Shown: positions 17,976 to 27,351, numbered from the stretch's first letter. The stretch is 64,000 bases of DNA from an uncultured bacterium (GCA_902761735.1 CACWLL010000008.1:1-64000); one strand, 5' to 3'. The notes: generated from the sequence alone by a model not told the origin. Numbers and translations: made by a program.

Positions 17976-19010
17976 TTATGCGATTACATTTGCAAGCTTA
18001 AATAAATAATCTTCTTTTGTGCCGCAATGCAATCCAATCGGAATAAAGTTTTCTTTATATTTTTCAACGGCATACCTATCTGTCATGCCTGAAATATAAT
18101 CTGTTACAACACGTTCTATTTTGCTTTCTTCACATACCGGTTTTAACATTTCGCAGTAGTGATAAAAAAGTTCTCTGATTACGCGACTTGCTTTTTTCTC
18201 CTCCAATTTTGCGGGAGAATCCACATATACATTTTCAAACATCCATTCTCTAAGTTTTGTCGTGTAATGCCAGCCTTCTTCGCTCATAGAAATAGTGTCT
18301 TTACCCAAAGAGTTGCTGATAATCTCCATTATCATTTTATTTAAACGCTTACTTTGAATTGAAGAAAAATATTCTCTGCAATCCTTAGGCAAATCGTCCT
18401 CTGAAATAATTCCTGCACGAATAGAATCTTCTATATCATGATTTATATATGCAATTTTATCGGCAAGCTGAACAACCTGAGCTTCCGGAGTTTTTGGAGT
18501 GTACCCCCAAGTATGAGTTAAAATACCGTCAATTGTCTCTTTGCATAAATTCAAATTTTCAAGAACTTCAACAACTCGCACACTCTGAATATTATGATGA
18601 AAACCGCCTTTTACCAATTCGTCTAATACACCTTCTCCGCAATGACCAAAAGGGGTATGACCCAAATCATGACCCAAAGATATTGCTTCCGTCAAATCTT
18701 CATTCAGACAAAGAGAACGAGAAATTGTTCTGGCAATTTGAGATACTTCCAGTGTATGTGTCAATCTTGTTCTAAAGTGGTCATCAAAAGGCGACAAAAA
18801 TACTTGCGTTTTATGTTTTAAGCGCCGGAAAGCTTTAGAGTGTAATATTCTATCTCTGTCCCGCTGAAAACAAGTTCTCATTTCACTTTCTTTTTCTGGG
18901 TTTTTTCTTCCCAGTGAATTACGAGCCTTTGTTGCGATATCACAAAGCGTAGCAAATTCTCTTTCTTCTAATCCTTCTCTAATTGTGTTTACATCTGCAA
19001 ATTGAGGCAT
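17976..19010 (-). CDS. dgt: dGTP triphosphohydrolase-like HD protein
   Basis: This 344-residue protein cleaves dNTPs to nucleoside and triphosphate in its family. The HD metal site is visible: H85 in RTRLTHTLEV, then H114-D115 in GHDLGHTPFGH, and a later D in LADKIAYINHD. The start of the domain (RDRDRILHSKAFRRLKHKTQVF) is typical. It matches the shorter, deoxyguanosinetriphosphate triphosphohydrolase-like type. An AAAGGA ribosome site precedes the ATG. A TGATAGAAT-type promoter sits about 60 bases upstream on the minus strand. Confidence 0.9.
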   Translation of the reverse strand: MPQFADVNTIREGLEEREFATLCDIATKARNSLGRKNPEKESEMRTCFQRDRDRILHSKAFRRLKHKTQVFLSPFDDHFRTRLTHTLEVSQIARTISRSLCLNEDLTEAISLGHDLGHTPFGHCGEGVLDELVKGGFHHNIQSVRVVEVLENLNLCKETIDGILTHTWGYTPKTPEAQVVQLADKIAYINHDIEDSIRAGIISEDDLPKDCREYFSSIQSKRLNKMIMEIISNSLGKDTISMSEEGWHYTTKLREWMFENVYVDSPAKLEEKKASRVIRELFYHYCEMLKPVCEESKIERVVTDYISGMTDRYAVEKYKENFIPIGLHCGTKEDYLFKLANVIA

Positions 19011-19085
19011 TTTATAAATCCTTTATGTTTAGAACTTCCATTTAGCCTGAAATCCAAGCAAAACTATTCTATCACACAAATAAGA

Positions 19086-20786
19086 TTAGGCAACTTGACC
19101 ATTTGTAGGATTTTTTTGAGCAAGAGCAACCGTTCGTTTATTATCTAAAACATTACCGACTTTTGCAAAACCTAAACCTGTAATTGCACCAAGAGCGAGT
19201 GATATTCCGCCGGAAATAAGTTTTGTAGTACAAATTATGGTTGTACCTATTGAACCTAAAATCGGGATTCCCGCAGTAAGCATTACAGATATTCTTTCAT
19301 CTTTGTCATGGGCATCTCCTAACCCATACGCTATCATTCCGCCTGATGCTAATAACGAAAGTACATCTGTCGGAGCAGAACCTAAAACCAAATCTCGCAC
19401 CTTATCAAAGAAATCGACGGTTTCTGTTTTCAAAGCTTTGTCAAAAGAACCGACAGCAGATTCGACATATTTTTCCGCTTTGGAATGGCTCAACGCATAC
19501 GCATCCAAAACTTTATATATTTCCATCATATCTTGAAGCTGTCCTGCATCACTATTTTTTACTAAATCACTAATTGATTTTATATATGATTCACGCATTT
19601 TGGTTTGGTTTTGTATAATACTTTCTTCTATGCCCTTTTCAAAAGGTCGATTTTTTAGTTGTAATAATTCTTTTAAAAAGTTTTCGCTATTAGCGGCAAG
19701 TCCTTCCGGATTTTCGGTAAACCATTCAAGTTTTTTTATAATTGATAAACCTTCCGCATCATTTGGCGGAATTATCTTTCTTAAATTCTTTATATATTGT
19801 GAAATAACATTCATTTTATCTTTTTCGGTATAAGCAATTTTATTTCTGACAGCAGCAACCTCATCTGTCAACGTCTTCTTATTACCTTGAATTTTGGCAT
19901 CAGGAATATAACTTGTCCACATTTCTTTGCGTAAAAACGGGTTGTCTTTTGTCCAATAGCCTTTTGTAAAAAAGCCTTTGAAAGAATTATCCCAGAAATA
20001 GTTATATAACTCATCCGTCGAATCTTTTATGTATTTATATCTGTTGTCCATTTCCTCCTGTGACATAAATTTTGTAACGGCATCTTTAATATCTTTTCTG
20101 CTTTTTTGAGCAATTTTCAGTAATTCACTTTTTGTATATTGTTGCCCTTTATAATTAACAATATCATCCGCGCCGTTTTTAAGAATAACTTCGTCCAGTT
20201 TATCAAACTCCTCAAACATTTTGTCGAATTTTTTACCTGCTTTTTGGTAGCTCTTTGATACGGTTTTTCTCGCAAGTTTTTCAAAATAATCCGATATTGC
20301 TTTATGCACTTTTGATGTTGGTTTTGTTTTATCCATTAAGTGTTTAAACTGAATATCTTTTAAAGATGTAAAATTGTTTATACTTTGTGTTGCTTCTTTG
20401 AAACTGTCAATCTTTCGTATTGAATATTCCCAAAAGCGCTGCATTTTTTCGGAACCTTTTGAATTTTCTGATTGTTTTTCAAAATACTTTTTCAATTTGT
20501 CCAAATACTTTTCCGTATTTTTTGGCAGCCCTCTCATTAAAACAAGTACACCGCCGCCAACAATAAGTGCAGAGGACCCGACCGCGTATGCAAGATTTCG
20601 TTTTCGATGAGTTTTCTTTTTGATTTGTTCATCGGGACTATTATTAATTGTTACCGTATCGGTATAGGGTTCCGTATTTTTTACAACACTATGCTCCTGC
20701 GGAATATAGTACTGTGCCATATTTTTTTCCGCAAGAGTAAACGTATTAAATATGTTTGTTTTTCCGTTTTGTACTTGTTCTACCAT
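19086..20786 (-). CDS. Unknown membrane protein with long coiled-coil region
   Basis: The protein has about 566 residues. A membrane span at about 65-86 (AYAVGSSALIVGGGVLVLM) is followed by about 370 Lys/Glu-rich residues that should be helical or coiled. Near the C-terminus lie two or three hydrophobic segments (VLSLLASGGMIAYGLG, AGIPILGSIGTTIIC, GGISLALGAITGLGF). The ATG at 20786 is chosen because AGGGAAA precedes it; the upstream TTG has no site. It follows the two paralogues and the AAA+ gene on the same strand, 95 bases away, so it may belong to the same unit. No known family is recognised. Confidence 0.75.
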   Translation of the reverse strand: MVEQVQNGKTNIFNTFTLAEKNMAQYYIPQEHSVVKNTEPYTDTVTINNSPDEQIKKKTHRKRNLAYAVGSSALIVGGGVLVLMRGLPKNTEKYLDKLKKYFEKQSENSKGSEKMQRFWEYSIRKIDSFKEATQSINNFTSLKDIQFKHLMDKTKPTSKVHKAISDYFEKLARKTVSKSYQKAGKKFDKMFEEFDKLDEVILKNGADDIVNYKGQQYTKSELLKIAQKSRKDIKDAVTKFMSQEEMDNRYKYIKDSTDELYNYFWDNSFKGFFTKGYWTKDNPFLRKEMWTSYIPDAKIQGNKKTLTDEVAAVRNKIAYTEKDKMNVISQYIKNLRKIIPPNDAEGLSIIKKLEWFTENPEGLAANSENFLKELLQLKNRPFEKGIEESIIQNQTKMRESYIKSISDLVKNSDAGQLQDMMEIYKVLDAYALSHSKAEKYVESAVGSFDKALKTETVDFFDKVRDLVLGSAPTDVLSLLASGGMIAYGLGDAHDKDERISVMLTAGIPILGSIGTTIICTTKLISGGISLALGAITGLGFAKVGNVLDNKRTVALAQKNPTNGQVA

Positions 20787-20880
20787 GGTTTCCCTACAAC
20801 TATATAAAAACATAACAAAAAGAATTTTTGCATGCTACAGAAAAGTTTCTTAAGTTATATGAATAAAATCTATTATATTT

Positions 20881-21900
20881 TTATTTGTTTTTAATTTTTA
20901 TTTGTAGCAATAATTCATTTACTGCATCGGAAATTTGGGGGTTTTCGCTATATTTACTATGTAATATGGCATTACAAACAAATTTTACTTTCTTATCTCC
21001 CTGTGCAAAGGTTTTAATCATGTTAATTGCCCTTAATACAGAATCCTCTTTAATATTATTGGGATTATTAGTATTTATAAAATTGGTTAAAGTTATTGCG
21101 ACAGAATGCGCATCATCATAATTATCTTTTTCTCCGATTTTTTCCATCAAATCAAGGTATTTTGAAAACAGCCTTTCTGTTTTATGATTTTTGGGTAATC
21201 TGGATAAATCTAATGACAAACTGAATATCGTACTGCCTATCCTTCCGGATTCGCTTTTAATACCGTATTGCTCAAACAACTCCAAAACATCTAATGCCGA
21301 AGCCTCATTAACATTTGTTTTAGGATAAACAAATTGATGCATATAATTGTGAATTTGAGCTTTTCTAAAACTTTCATCGGATGCAAAATTAGAGATATCT
21401 TTTTTAAAAACTACCGAATAATTTTTATGTCTTATTTGATTTTCTACGGAAACTAAAATGTCGGTAATTTCACGATATTTGTCTTTATCGTGTTTTGTCC
21501 ATTCATTTGCTAATCTTGCGGCATATGTGTTCTGTTGCTCTTGTAACTCCTCATAGTGTTTTACTAATTGTTCTCTGGTTGGTTCCGGAAAATATAAAGG
21601 TGTTTGCCTTTTGTAATTCGTATTGCTTTTTACCAAAATTTGTATATTTTGATTAGTTGTTTGTTCTATGGCTTGGCTTTTAAAAAGCTTTGCTATGGAT
21701 TTTCCTTTAATAATTCCCGCAACTAATACAATAACACCGGCTCCTGCTAATATTTTATTGCTTGTACTCGTACTGTTCCATTTTTCTTTTATTTGTTCCG
21801 ATTTTGTTTTTTGCGGCAGAGAATTTTTTGGCGATGTACTTTGAGTCGTCAATGTTAAAGGTAAATAAAATTTTGTATTATCTATACTTTTTATTTCCAT
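20881..21900 (-). CDS. Membrane-anchored paralogue, shared C-terminal domain
   Basis: This 339-residue protein has one membrane span at about 48-65 (NKILAGAGVIVLVAGIIKG). Residues about 112-335 form a domain that is clearly homologous to the C-terminal part of the adjacent 21902-23308 product. Shared phrases include DKYREIT, EASALD, GRIGSTIFS, NYDDAHSVA and SKYLDLME. The domain is helical in pattern, with conserved His in IHNYMHQFVYP. I know no named family for it. The stop-to-start gap with its upstream paralogue is one base, so translation is probably coupled. Confidence 0.8.
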   Translation of the reverse strand: MEIKSIDNTKFYLPLTLTTQSTSPKNSLPQKTKSEQIKEKWNSTSTSNKILAGAGVIVLVAGIIKGKSIAKLFKSQAIEQTTNQNIQILVKSNTNYKRQTPLYFPEPTREQLVKHYEELQEQQNTYAARLANEWTKHDKDKYREITDILVSVENQIRHKNYSVVFKKDISNFASDESFRKAQIHNYMHQFVYPKTNVNEASALDVLELFEQYGIKSESGRIGSTIFSLSLDLSRLPKNHKTERLFSKYLDLMEKIGEKDNYDDAHSVAITLTNFINTNNPNNIKEDSVLRAINMIKTFAQGDKKVKFVCNAILHSKYSENPQISDAVNELLLQIKIKNK

Positions 21901-21901
21901 G

Positions 21902-23308
21902 TTAACCTTCTCTGTTCTTCATCATTTTCAAAAATTCTTTCAAAGAGGAACTGATATCCGCATCATTACCATACTTACTTTTTGACAATGCATTATATAC
22001 AAATCGAACTTTTTTAATTCCTTGAGAAAAATCTTTTATCATGCGCATTGCACGTAAAATTGAATCCTTACTTATTTCATTTGGATTTTGCGATTTAATA
22101 AAATCGGTTAAAACAACAGCAACAGAATGCGCATCATCATAATTGCCGTTTTGTCCAAACTGTTCCATTACATCTAAATATTTTGAAAAAACCTTTTCTG
22201 TTTTGTGATGTTGAGGAAGCCTTGCCATATCCAATGCCATACTAAATATAGTACTTCCGATTCTGCCTTCTTCTTTTTTACCAAATTTTTTAAACATATC
22301 TAAGCCATCAAGAGCGGAGGCTTCGGTTTCTGTCATATTAGGAAAAACTTTGCCATGCATATAATGATGAATTTCTCTTTCTCTTAATATCGGATCTGTT
22401 GAAAAATCCGCCTCCGTTTTTTTAGGAACCAATGAGATATTATCTCTTACAATAATTTCTTCTAACTCTACTAATTTATCGGTAACTTCTCTATACTTAT
22501 CCTTGTCCGCTTGAGTCCAATTTTTTGCTAACCTGTCAGAATATACCGCTTGTTCGGCATTTAATTTTTCATAATCTGATACTATATTCATTTTCTCAAT
22601 ATCTTCCGGAGTAATTTCAGAATGATTTTTTACAATCGGAATATTTTCCCTTAATATTGCTTGGGCTCTTCTAATCATGTCTTCTTGATTTTCAGGGTTT
22701 TTACTAAAACTTACCTTATTAAAATATATCCCGTTTCCGTTAATGTAATCATCTGCTATAAGGCTCAATCTGTCGAGCATTTCTTTTACCAGAGAGGACT
22801 TTGCAACAGATAATCTGCCGCCGTGAAAAGCAGCATTTGCTTGAATTCTGGAAATACGATGTGCATTATTAGTTCTTAATGTTAGTTTTGTAAATATAGG
22901 ATATCCAAGGTATCTATTGATATAATTTCCAATTCCACCCGATGAACTAATCTCGTTTTTTGGTTTACTTATATAACTTCTTCTCTCAGCTTCAAGTTTA
23001 CGTATACTTTCTGCGGTATTTTTATTAAAAGAACCTTCGATATACTGTTCATAAAGACCTAAAAGTTTTGGATAAATATATTTTTTATAACTTATTTTCC
23101 CTTTTTCAAAAGGAGTTTTGGAAGGTGCTTCTTTAAGATTAAAAAGTTCATTTCTTATAATAGGAGCAAGTTCTGTTATCGTTTTATCCGAGTATAAACC
23201 TGAAAAAGATACGGTATCATCCGAAACTTTCCAACTTGTTCTTTTAGAGGCGGTCGGAATTAAATGTATAGTGTTTAAATTAAAACCGGTGACACTGTTT
23301 GTTTTCAT
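21902..23308 (-). CDS. Soluble paralogue with N-terminal Phe-Ser-Gly motif
   Basis: This 468-residue protein has VSFSG at residues 33-37, a central helical region of about 200 residues, and at about 244-465 the domain shared with the 20881-21900 product (REIHHYMHGKVFP, EASALDGLDMF, GRIGSTIFSMALD, NYDDAHSVAVVLTDF). No membrane segment is seen. It lies 8 bases downstream of the AAA+ ATPase gene. The conserved domain appears alpha-helical and might be a binding or repeat scaffold; function is unknown. Confidence 0.8.
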   Translation of the reverse strand: MKTNSVTGFNLNTIHLIPTASKRTSWKVSDDTVSFSGLYSDKTITELAPIIRNELFNLKEAPSKTPFEKGKISYKKYIYPKLLGLYEQYIEGSFNKNTAESIRKLEAERRSYISKPKNEISSSGGIGNYINRYLGYPIFTKLTLRTNNAHRISRIQANAAFHGGRLSVAKSSLVKEMLDRLSLIADDYINGNGIYFNKVSFSKNPENQEDMIRRAQAILRENIPIVKNHSEITPEDIEKMNIVSDYEKLNAEQAVYSDRLAKNWTQADKDKYREVTDKLVELEEIIVRDNISLVPKKTEADFSTDPILREREIHHYMHGKVFPNMTETEASALDGLDMFKKFGKKEEGRIGSTIFSMALDMARLPQHHKTEKVFSKYLDVMEQFGQNGNYDDAHSVAVVLTDFIKSQNPNEISKDSILRAMRMIKDFSQGIKKVRFVYNALSKSKYGNDADISSSLKEFLKMMKNREG

Positions 23309-23316
23309 TAAGGTTA

Positions 23317-25260
23317 TTAACCCTCACTGTCAATTAATTCAAAGATTTGTTGTAATTGCATATATTCATCCGCTTCATCTTCGTTATCCAACAAACCTCT
23401 GTTATATTTATCCTCAAGGGCTTCTAAACGAGGGCGTTTTACTTCAACAAAATTATCTATCATTGCCTGCTCGTCAGGGCTGATATTTTTGCCTGAAATT
23501 AATATATGCAGCAATTCTTCGTAACTGTCTGCATCATTTCCGTCAGGACGATGAGCTATTAAGTTCACGGATTTTTCAATTTGATTAAAATGTTTAAGCA
23601 TATCCGGACTGATTGCTCTTTTTGAATGAATCATTTCGTCCATAAAATATTTTAAATAATCTTCATTCGGGTTCTCAGCATATTTTCGAAGAGCACGTCT
23701 TGAAATATGTGCTATTTGGTCATTTGTATAAGCCCCGTGTCTTATATTCGGATTGAATATTTTAGCCATCTTCATAAAATCAGGAGATTCACAATCTATA
23801 TTCAATATTTGGTCAGCAACACTATTCTTAAACAGATACATTAATGTTGCCCTCCCCCTCGGAGTGAGTTCGTCAATATGATTTAGGCTTTCCCGTTGAA
23901 TTTCTTCTGTTTGAGAGCCCAATAATTTTATAAAGCTTAAAGTATCATTACTTTGGTTAAAATAATATTTTATTACATCAGCCAAATCACGGTTTTCCGC
24001 AGGTCCGACATGGAAAGCATGCACTTTTCCTTCTCTATACATCAAGTCATCATTAATCAAATGCGGATAATTAGTTGTTATAAAAATAGTTGTTGCAGAC
24101 CTATGCCTATCATTACCGTTAGGTTCTTGAGATAACACGTCAAAAATATGTTTGAATTGAGCAACATTTTCATTTGTTCCTCGCTCATTTATAACTTGAA
24201 GTCTTGCAAGTTCATCAGGGGTATAATTGTCTTTATGTTCCAATGCAGAATCAAGAGTTTTTGCAAAATATTCTTCTGCATCATCCATCAACAACACTGT
24301 TCTCTTACCTTCATTTTTATATCTTGTTTTTGCTTCTTCAAGATAATTATCAAAGGCTGTAATAAAATCTATATCTCCGTTTGGATTGTAGTAAAATCTG
24401 ACAGTTTCAACATTACCCTTTGCACTGTCTTCAATACATTTTAAGAATGTGGATTTTCCGGTACCGATTGCACCGTATAATAATACACAAGAAGGGATAT
24501 GTCCTTTATCATGATTTAGTTTTCCTATAAATTCGTTAATTTCCTGTTTAACATCATCATATCCGGCAATTTTTGTATTAATACCGTATTCACCGTTCAT
24601 ATATTCTTCAATCAGATTTGTTACTGCCGTATAATCAGCATATTTCGTTTTTGCGGCAATCAAATCATCAAGAGTTCTTATTCTTAAAGCTTTTTCTTCT
24701 CTGCTTTTTTCGGCATTTTCAATTATATTTTGATTTAATTCTTTTCTATCTTTGTATATAAGGTATTTATCTCTGCAACGGATATACTCACTGTCTTCAA
24801 AGACTTTGTTTCCTGCACGAACAGCATCTCTTGAAAACATTCTATCCCACCAATCTTGTTTACCTCTTACGGCATCATATTCATGTTCACGCGCATTTTC
24901 AGCATCTGTGTACAACTTATATCTGTTTTTTTCAAAGAAGTCACAAAGCTCTAATTCAGCCTTTGCCTGCTTAACCCTTTCTTCTTCGTTAACAATCATT
25001 AAAGCTTCTTTTTCCGCTTTCAGTCTGTTTATTTCTTGCAACAAAGCTTTTGTAGCTTCAGATTTAGATTTTTCATCATCAAAATTACCTGTAAAATTAA
25101 TATTTGGGCGAACTAAAAGATTTCTTAAAAGTTCGTATCCGGCCGGTTGATAATTACTAACCATACTGTTATCGGTATATGAGTTTTGAAAATTACGTTT
25201 TTTTTGAATGTCCGAATTATTTACGGTATATAATAAATTGCTAACAGATTGAATTTTCAT
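23317..25260 (-). CDS. AAA+ ATPase with coiled-coil N-terminus
   Basis: The protein has about 647 residues. The N-terminal part carries INFTG at 54-58, then a Glu/Lys-rich coiled-coil region at about 65-205. The ATPase module begins near IAGYDDVKQEI, with Walker A GAIGTGKST at about 263-271, Walker B VLLMDDAEE with Asp 326-327, a sensor-like TTIFITTNYP, and an arginine-containing TPRGRATL region. The C-terminal 150 residues are acidic. The ATG at 25260 has AAGGGG upstream. It heads a compact unit with the two paralogues (8 and 1 base gaps). It is likely a remodelling ATPase of unknown substrate. Confidence 0.85.
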   Translation of the reverse strand: MKIQSVSNLLYTVNNSDIQKKRNFQNSYTDNSMVSNYQPAGYELLRNLLVRPNINFTGNFDDEKSKSEATKALLQEINRLKAEKEALMIVNEEERVKQAKAELELCDFFEKNRYKLYTDAENAREHEYDAVRGKQDWWDRMFSRDAVRAGNKVFEDSEYIRCRDKYLIYKDRKELNQNIIENAEKSREEKALRIRTLDDLIAAKTKYADYTAVTNLIEEYMNGEYGINTKIAGYDDVKQEINEFIGKLNHDKGHIPSCVLLYGAIGTGKSTFLKCIEDSAKGNVETVRFYYNPNGDIDFITAFDNYLEEAKTRYKNEGKRTVLLMDDAEEYFAKTLDSALEHKDNYTPDELARLQVINERGTNENVAQFKHIFDVLSQEPNGNDRHRSATTIFITTNYPHLINDDLMYREGKVHAFHVGPAENRDLADVIKYYFNQSNDTLSFIKLLGSQTEEIQRESLNHIDELTPRGRATLMYLFKNSVADQILNIDCESPDFMKMAKIFNPNIRHGAYTNDQIAHISRRALRKYAENPNEDYLKYFMDEMIHSKRAISPDMLKHFNQIEKSVNLIAHRPDGNDADSYEELLHILISGKNISPDEQAMIDNFVEVKRPRLEALEDKYNRGLLDNEDEADEYMQLQQIFELIDSEG

Positions 25261-25409
25261 GTAAAACACCCCTTTGTTTTAGTTATGAAAACACCTAAAT
25301 AAAAATTTTGCCATGCAAATTAATAATTTGTTACATATATATAAATATTTTTCTTATTGTTTGTTTACAATTATTTGCAATTTAAAAATGTTTGTAATAG
25401 CATGTTTCC

Positions 25410-25495
25410 ATAAGCCGATTATTGAAGAATGTGTTGTCCCACATTCTCTCTTAAAAAGCAAATAAAAAATTGAATAAAACGGCAAAACGGCTTAT
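25410..25495 (+). promoter_or_regulatory. Possible structured leader of rpmG
   Basis: ATAAGCCG (25410-25417) can pair with CGGCTTAT (25488-25495). Between them a 7-bp hairpin pairs GAATGTG (25427-25433) with CACATTC (25440-25446). The element ends 44 bases before rpmG. It may be a cis-regulatory leader; the rest of this 279-base divergent region is A/T-rich with no further clear site. Confidence 0.35.
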
Positions 25496-25539
25496 ACGGG
25501 ACAAGTCATACCAAATACAAAACAAAAAGGAAGAATACA

Positions 25540-25707
25540 ATGGGTATCAAAGGTAAAAACGACAGAATGGTAGTTCTTGCATGTGAAGATTGCAAAGAAA
25601 GAAACTACACAACAGTGAAAAATAAAAAGAATATTAAAGACAGACTTGAATTGAGCAAATATTGCCCAACTTGTAAGAAACATACCACTCACAAGGAAAC
25701 GAAGTAG
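25540..25707 (+). CDS. rpmG: Ribosomal protein bL33
   Basis: This 55-residue protein starts [20 protein letters not shown]. It has the zinc-binding CxxC pairs of the C+ type of L33 (CEDC and CPTC) and the basic C-terminal [10 protein letters not shown]. It is part of the large ribosomal subunit near the E site. The AAAAGGAAG ribosome site is good. It leads the rpmG-tRNA-Trp-secE-nusG-rplK-rplA order, which is common in bacteria. Confidence 0.95.
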   Translation: MGIKGKNDRMVVLACEDCKERNYTTVKNKKNIKDRLELSKYCPTCKKHTTHKETK

Positions 25708-25711
25708 TTAA

Positions 25712-25819
25712 GCAAATAAGGAAATAGGGAAATAAGGAAATAAGTTTTTATCAAACAACCTGTATTAACAAATAGTATATGAACTTATTCACTTATTACC
25801 TTATTCACTTATTCACTTT
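25712..25819. repeat. Short tandem repeats forming an imperfect inverted pair
   Basis: Between rpmG and the tRNA, 25712-25744 has four units of the type AAATAAGG, and 25783-25818 has four units of the type CTTATTCA. The two blocks are roughly complementary, so the transcript could fold over a loop of about 38 bases. Purpose unknown; processing or attenuation is possible. Confidence 0.55.
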
Positions 25820-25825
25820 AAACAA

Positions 25826-25898
25826 GCGTCCTTAGTTCAGTTGGTAGAACGTCGGTCTCCAAAACCGGATGTCGAGGGTTCGAGTCCTTCAGGGCGCG
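25826..25898 (+). tRNA. tRNA-Trp (anticodon CCA)
   Basis: The 7-bp acceptor stem GCGTCCT pairs with AGGGCGC, with one G-T pair. The D arm, the anticodon loop CTCCAAA with CCA at 25859-25861 (position 34-36), and the TTCGAGT of the T loop are all in place. The length is 73 bases and the 3' CCA is not encoded. Its place before secE is conserved in many bacteria. Confidence 0.95.
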
Positions 25899-25922
25899 AT
25901 TTAAAAAATCAAAGGATAAAGA

Positions 25923-26147
25923 ATGGATAATACATTTAACGCATTTTTAGAATCAATGAAAAAATACTTCCGCGGCGTACGTGCAGAGTGGGGTAAGATA
26001 ACATGGCCTGAAAAAAATCAGGTTGTAATGGAAACAATTTTTGTAATTGTTATAGTTACGTGTTTTACAATTGCGGTATATTTAATGGACATCATTTTTA
26101 AATATGGGACAAGATGGATTGTTGATATACTAAAAAATATGTTTTAA
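25923..26147 (+). CDS. secE: Preprotein translocase subunit SecE
   Basis: This 74-residue protein has the conserved segment RAEWGKITWPEKNQV just before a single membrane span (about 41-60). It clamps the SecY channel in the inner membrane. It lies 24 bases after the tRNA and 35 bases before nusG, the usual gene order. A GGATAAAG ribosome site precedes it. Confidence 0.95.
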   Translation: MDNTFNAFLESMKKYFRGVRAEWGKITWPEKNQVVMETIFVIVIVTCFTIAVYLMDIIFKYGTRWIVDILKNMF

Positions 26148-26182
26148 AAAGAATTTAATAACAAAGAGAATAAAGGTGGCTT

Positions 26183-26821
26183 ATGACTAAGAAACAAAAA
26201 TCAATGGAAGAAGAATTGAACGAAGATAAATTGGCAGAACAAGAGGCTGCAGAAGCTGAAGCTAAAGCCCAAGAAGAAGCCCAAAAGGCTAAAAACAACG
26301 AAAAACGTTGGTATATCGTTCACACATATTCAGGACACGAAAACAAGGTAAAAGTAAACCTTGAAAAACGTATTGAATATATGAATATGGGTGAAAAAAT
26401 CTTCCGTATAGAAGTTCCTCAAAAAACCGTTACTCAAATTAAGGGCGGTAAAAAGCAGGAACGTGAAGAAAAAATCTTCCCGGGTTATGTTCTTGTTGAA
26501 ATGATTATGGATGAAGACAGCTGGTATGTTGTAAGACACACAGCAGGGGTTACAAAATTTGTCGGCTCTGCAAAAAGACCTATTCCGGCTAAAGAAAGTG
26601 AAATTAAAAAGATTCTTCATCGTTCATCTTCTCAAACTCAAAAAATTGAACTTGATGTTAAAGCAGGTGACAAAGTCAGAATCGTTTCAGGTCCGTTTGC
26701 AGACTTTATTGCAGACATCATTGAAGTTTACCCTGATAAATCTAAACTTCGTGCAAATGTTTCAATCTTCGGTCGTGAAACTCCGGTTGAATTGGAATAT
26801 AAACAAATCAACAAACTATAA
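26183..26821 (+). CDS. nusG: Transcription termination/antitermination factor NusG
   Basis: The protein has 212 residues. A Glu/Ala/Lys-rich extension of about 35 residues precedes the NGN domain (WYIVHTYSGHENKVKVNLEK, then FPGYVLVEM and VRHTAGVTKFVG). The KOW domain follows (AGDKVRIVSGPFADFIADI). NusG binds RNA polymerase and links it to Rho or the ribosome. An AAAGGTGG site precedes the ATG. The extension is longer than in E. coli NusG and is strongly charged. Confidence 0.96.
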   Translation: MTKKQKSMEEELNEDKLAEQEAAEAEAKAQEEAQKAKNNEKRWYIVHTYSGHENKVKVNLEKRIEYMNMGEKIFRIEVPQKTVTQIKGGKKQEREEKIFPGYVLVEMIMDEDSWYVVRHTAGVTKFVGSAKRPIPAKESEIKKILHRSSSQTQKIELDVKAGDKVRIVSGPFADFIADIIEVYPDKSKLRANVSIFGRETPVELEYKQINKL

Positions 26822-26875
26822 TACATAGTTAAAATAAAGTAGGATGCAGTTTAACGCATCGGCAAAGTACAAAAC

Positions 26876-26908
26876 GTGGAAGGGACTTAACTGCCCCGCT
26901 AATACCAC
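26876..26908 (+). promoter_or_regulatory. RNA motif before rplK, probable r-protein autoregulatory site
   Basis: GTGG (26876-26879) pairs with CCAC (26905-26908). Inside is an asymmetric internal loop of AA opposite GCTAATA, and an inner GGG/CCC stem. The same plan recurs before rplA. An additional GATGC/GCATC hairpin lies just upstream at 26843-26860. L1 is known to regulate this operon by binding leader RNA, so this is the likely site. Confidence 0.6.
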
Positions 26909-26922
26909 AAAAGGAGAAAAAA

Positions 26923-27348
26923 ATGGCAAAAAAAGTAGTAGGAAAAATTAAGCTTCAAATTGAAGCCGGAAAAGCAAATCCTTCACCACCGGTTGGTCCG
27001 GCATTAGGTCAGCATGGTGTAAACATCATGGATTTCTGTAAGCAATTCAATGCTAAAACAGAGTCTCAAGCAGGATATATTATCCCTGTTATTATTGATG
27101 TATATGAAGACAGAAGTTTTTCATTCGTAGTTAAATCTCCACCGGCACCGGTGTTGATTAAGAAAGCATTGAATATCCCTAAAGGATCTTCAGTTCCGAA
27201 TAAAGACAAAGTTGCTGAAATTACTCGTGCTCAGTTAGAAGAAATTGCAAAAATCAAAATGAATGACTTAAATGCAACCACAATGGATGCAGCAGTTAAG
27301 ATGATTGCAGGTTCTTGCAGAGCTATGGGTGTTACAGTAAAAGATTAA
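26923..27348 (+). CDS. rplK: Ribosomal protein uL11
   Basis: This 141-residue protein has the family start with [20 protein letters not shown] and the C-terminal RNA-binding end ([20 protein letters not shown]). It forms the GTPase-associated centre with 23S rRNA and interacts with elongation factors. The AAAAGGAG site is strong. It sits between two similar RNA motifs and upstream of rplA. Confidence 0.97.
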   Translation: MAKKVVGKIKLQIEAGKANPSPPVGPALGQHGVNIMDFCKQFNAKTESQAGYIIPVIIDVYEDRSFSFVVKSPPAPVLIKKALNIPKGSSVPNKDKVAEITRAQLEEIAKIKMNDLNATTMDAAVKMIAGSCRAMGVTVKD

Positions 27349-27351
27349 TTA

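Noticed and set aside
18449-18775. 108-residue plus-strand frame
   Set aside because: Antisense to the conserved HD region of the dGTPase gene; no ribosome site.
24752-25150. 132-residue plus-strand frame
   Set aside because: Antisense to the coiled-coil region of the AAA+ gene; Ser/Leu-rich shadow.
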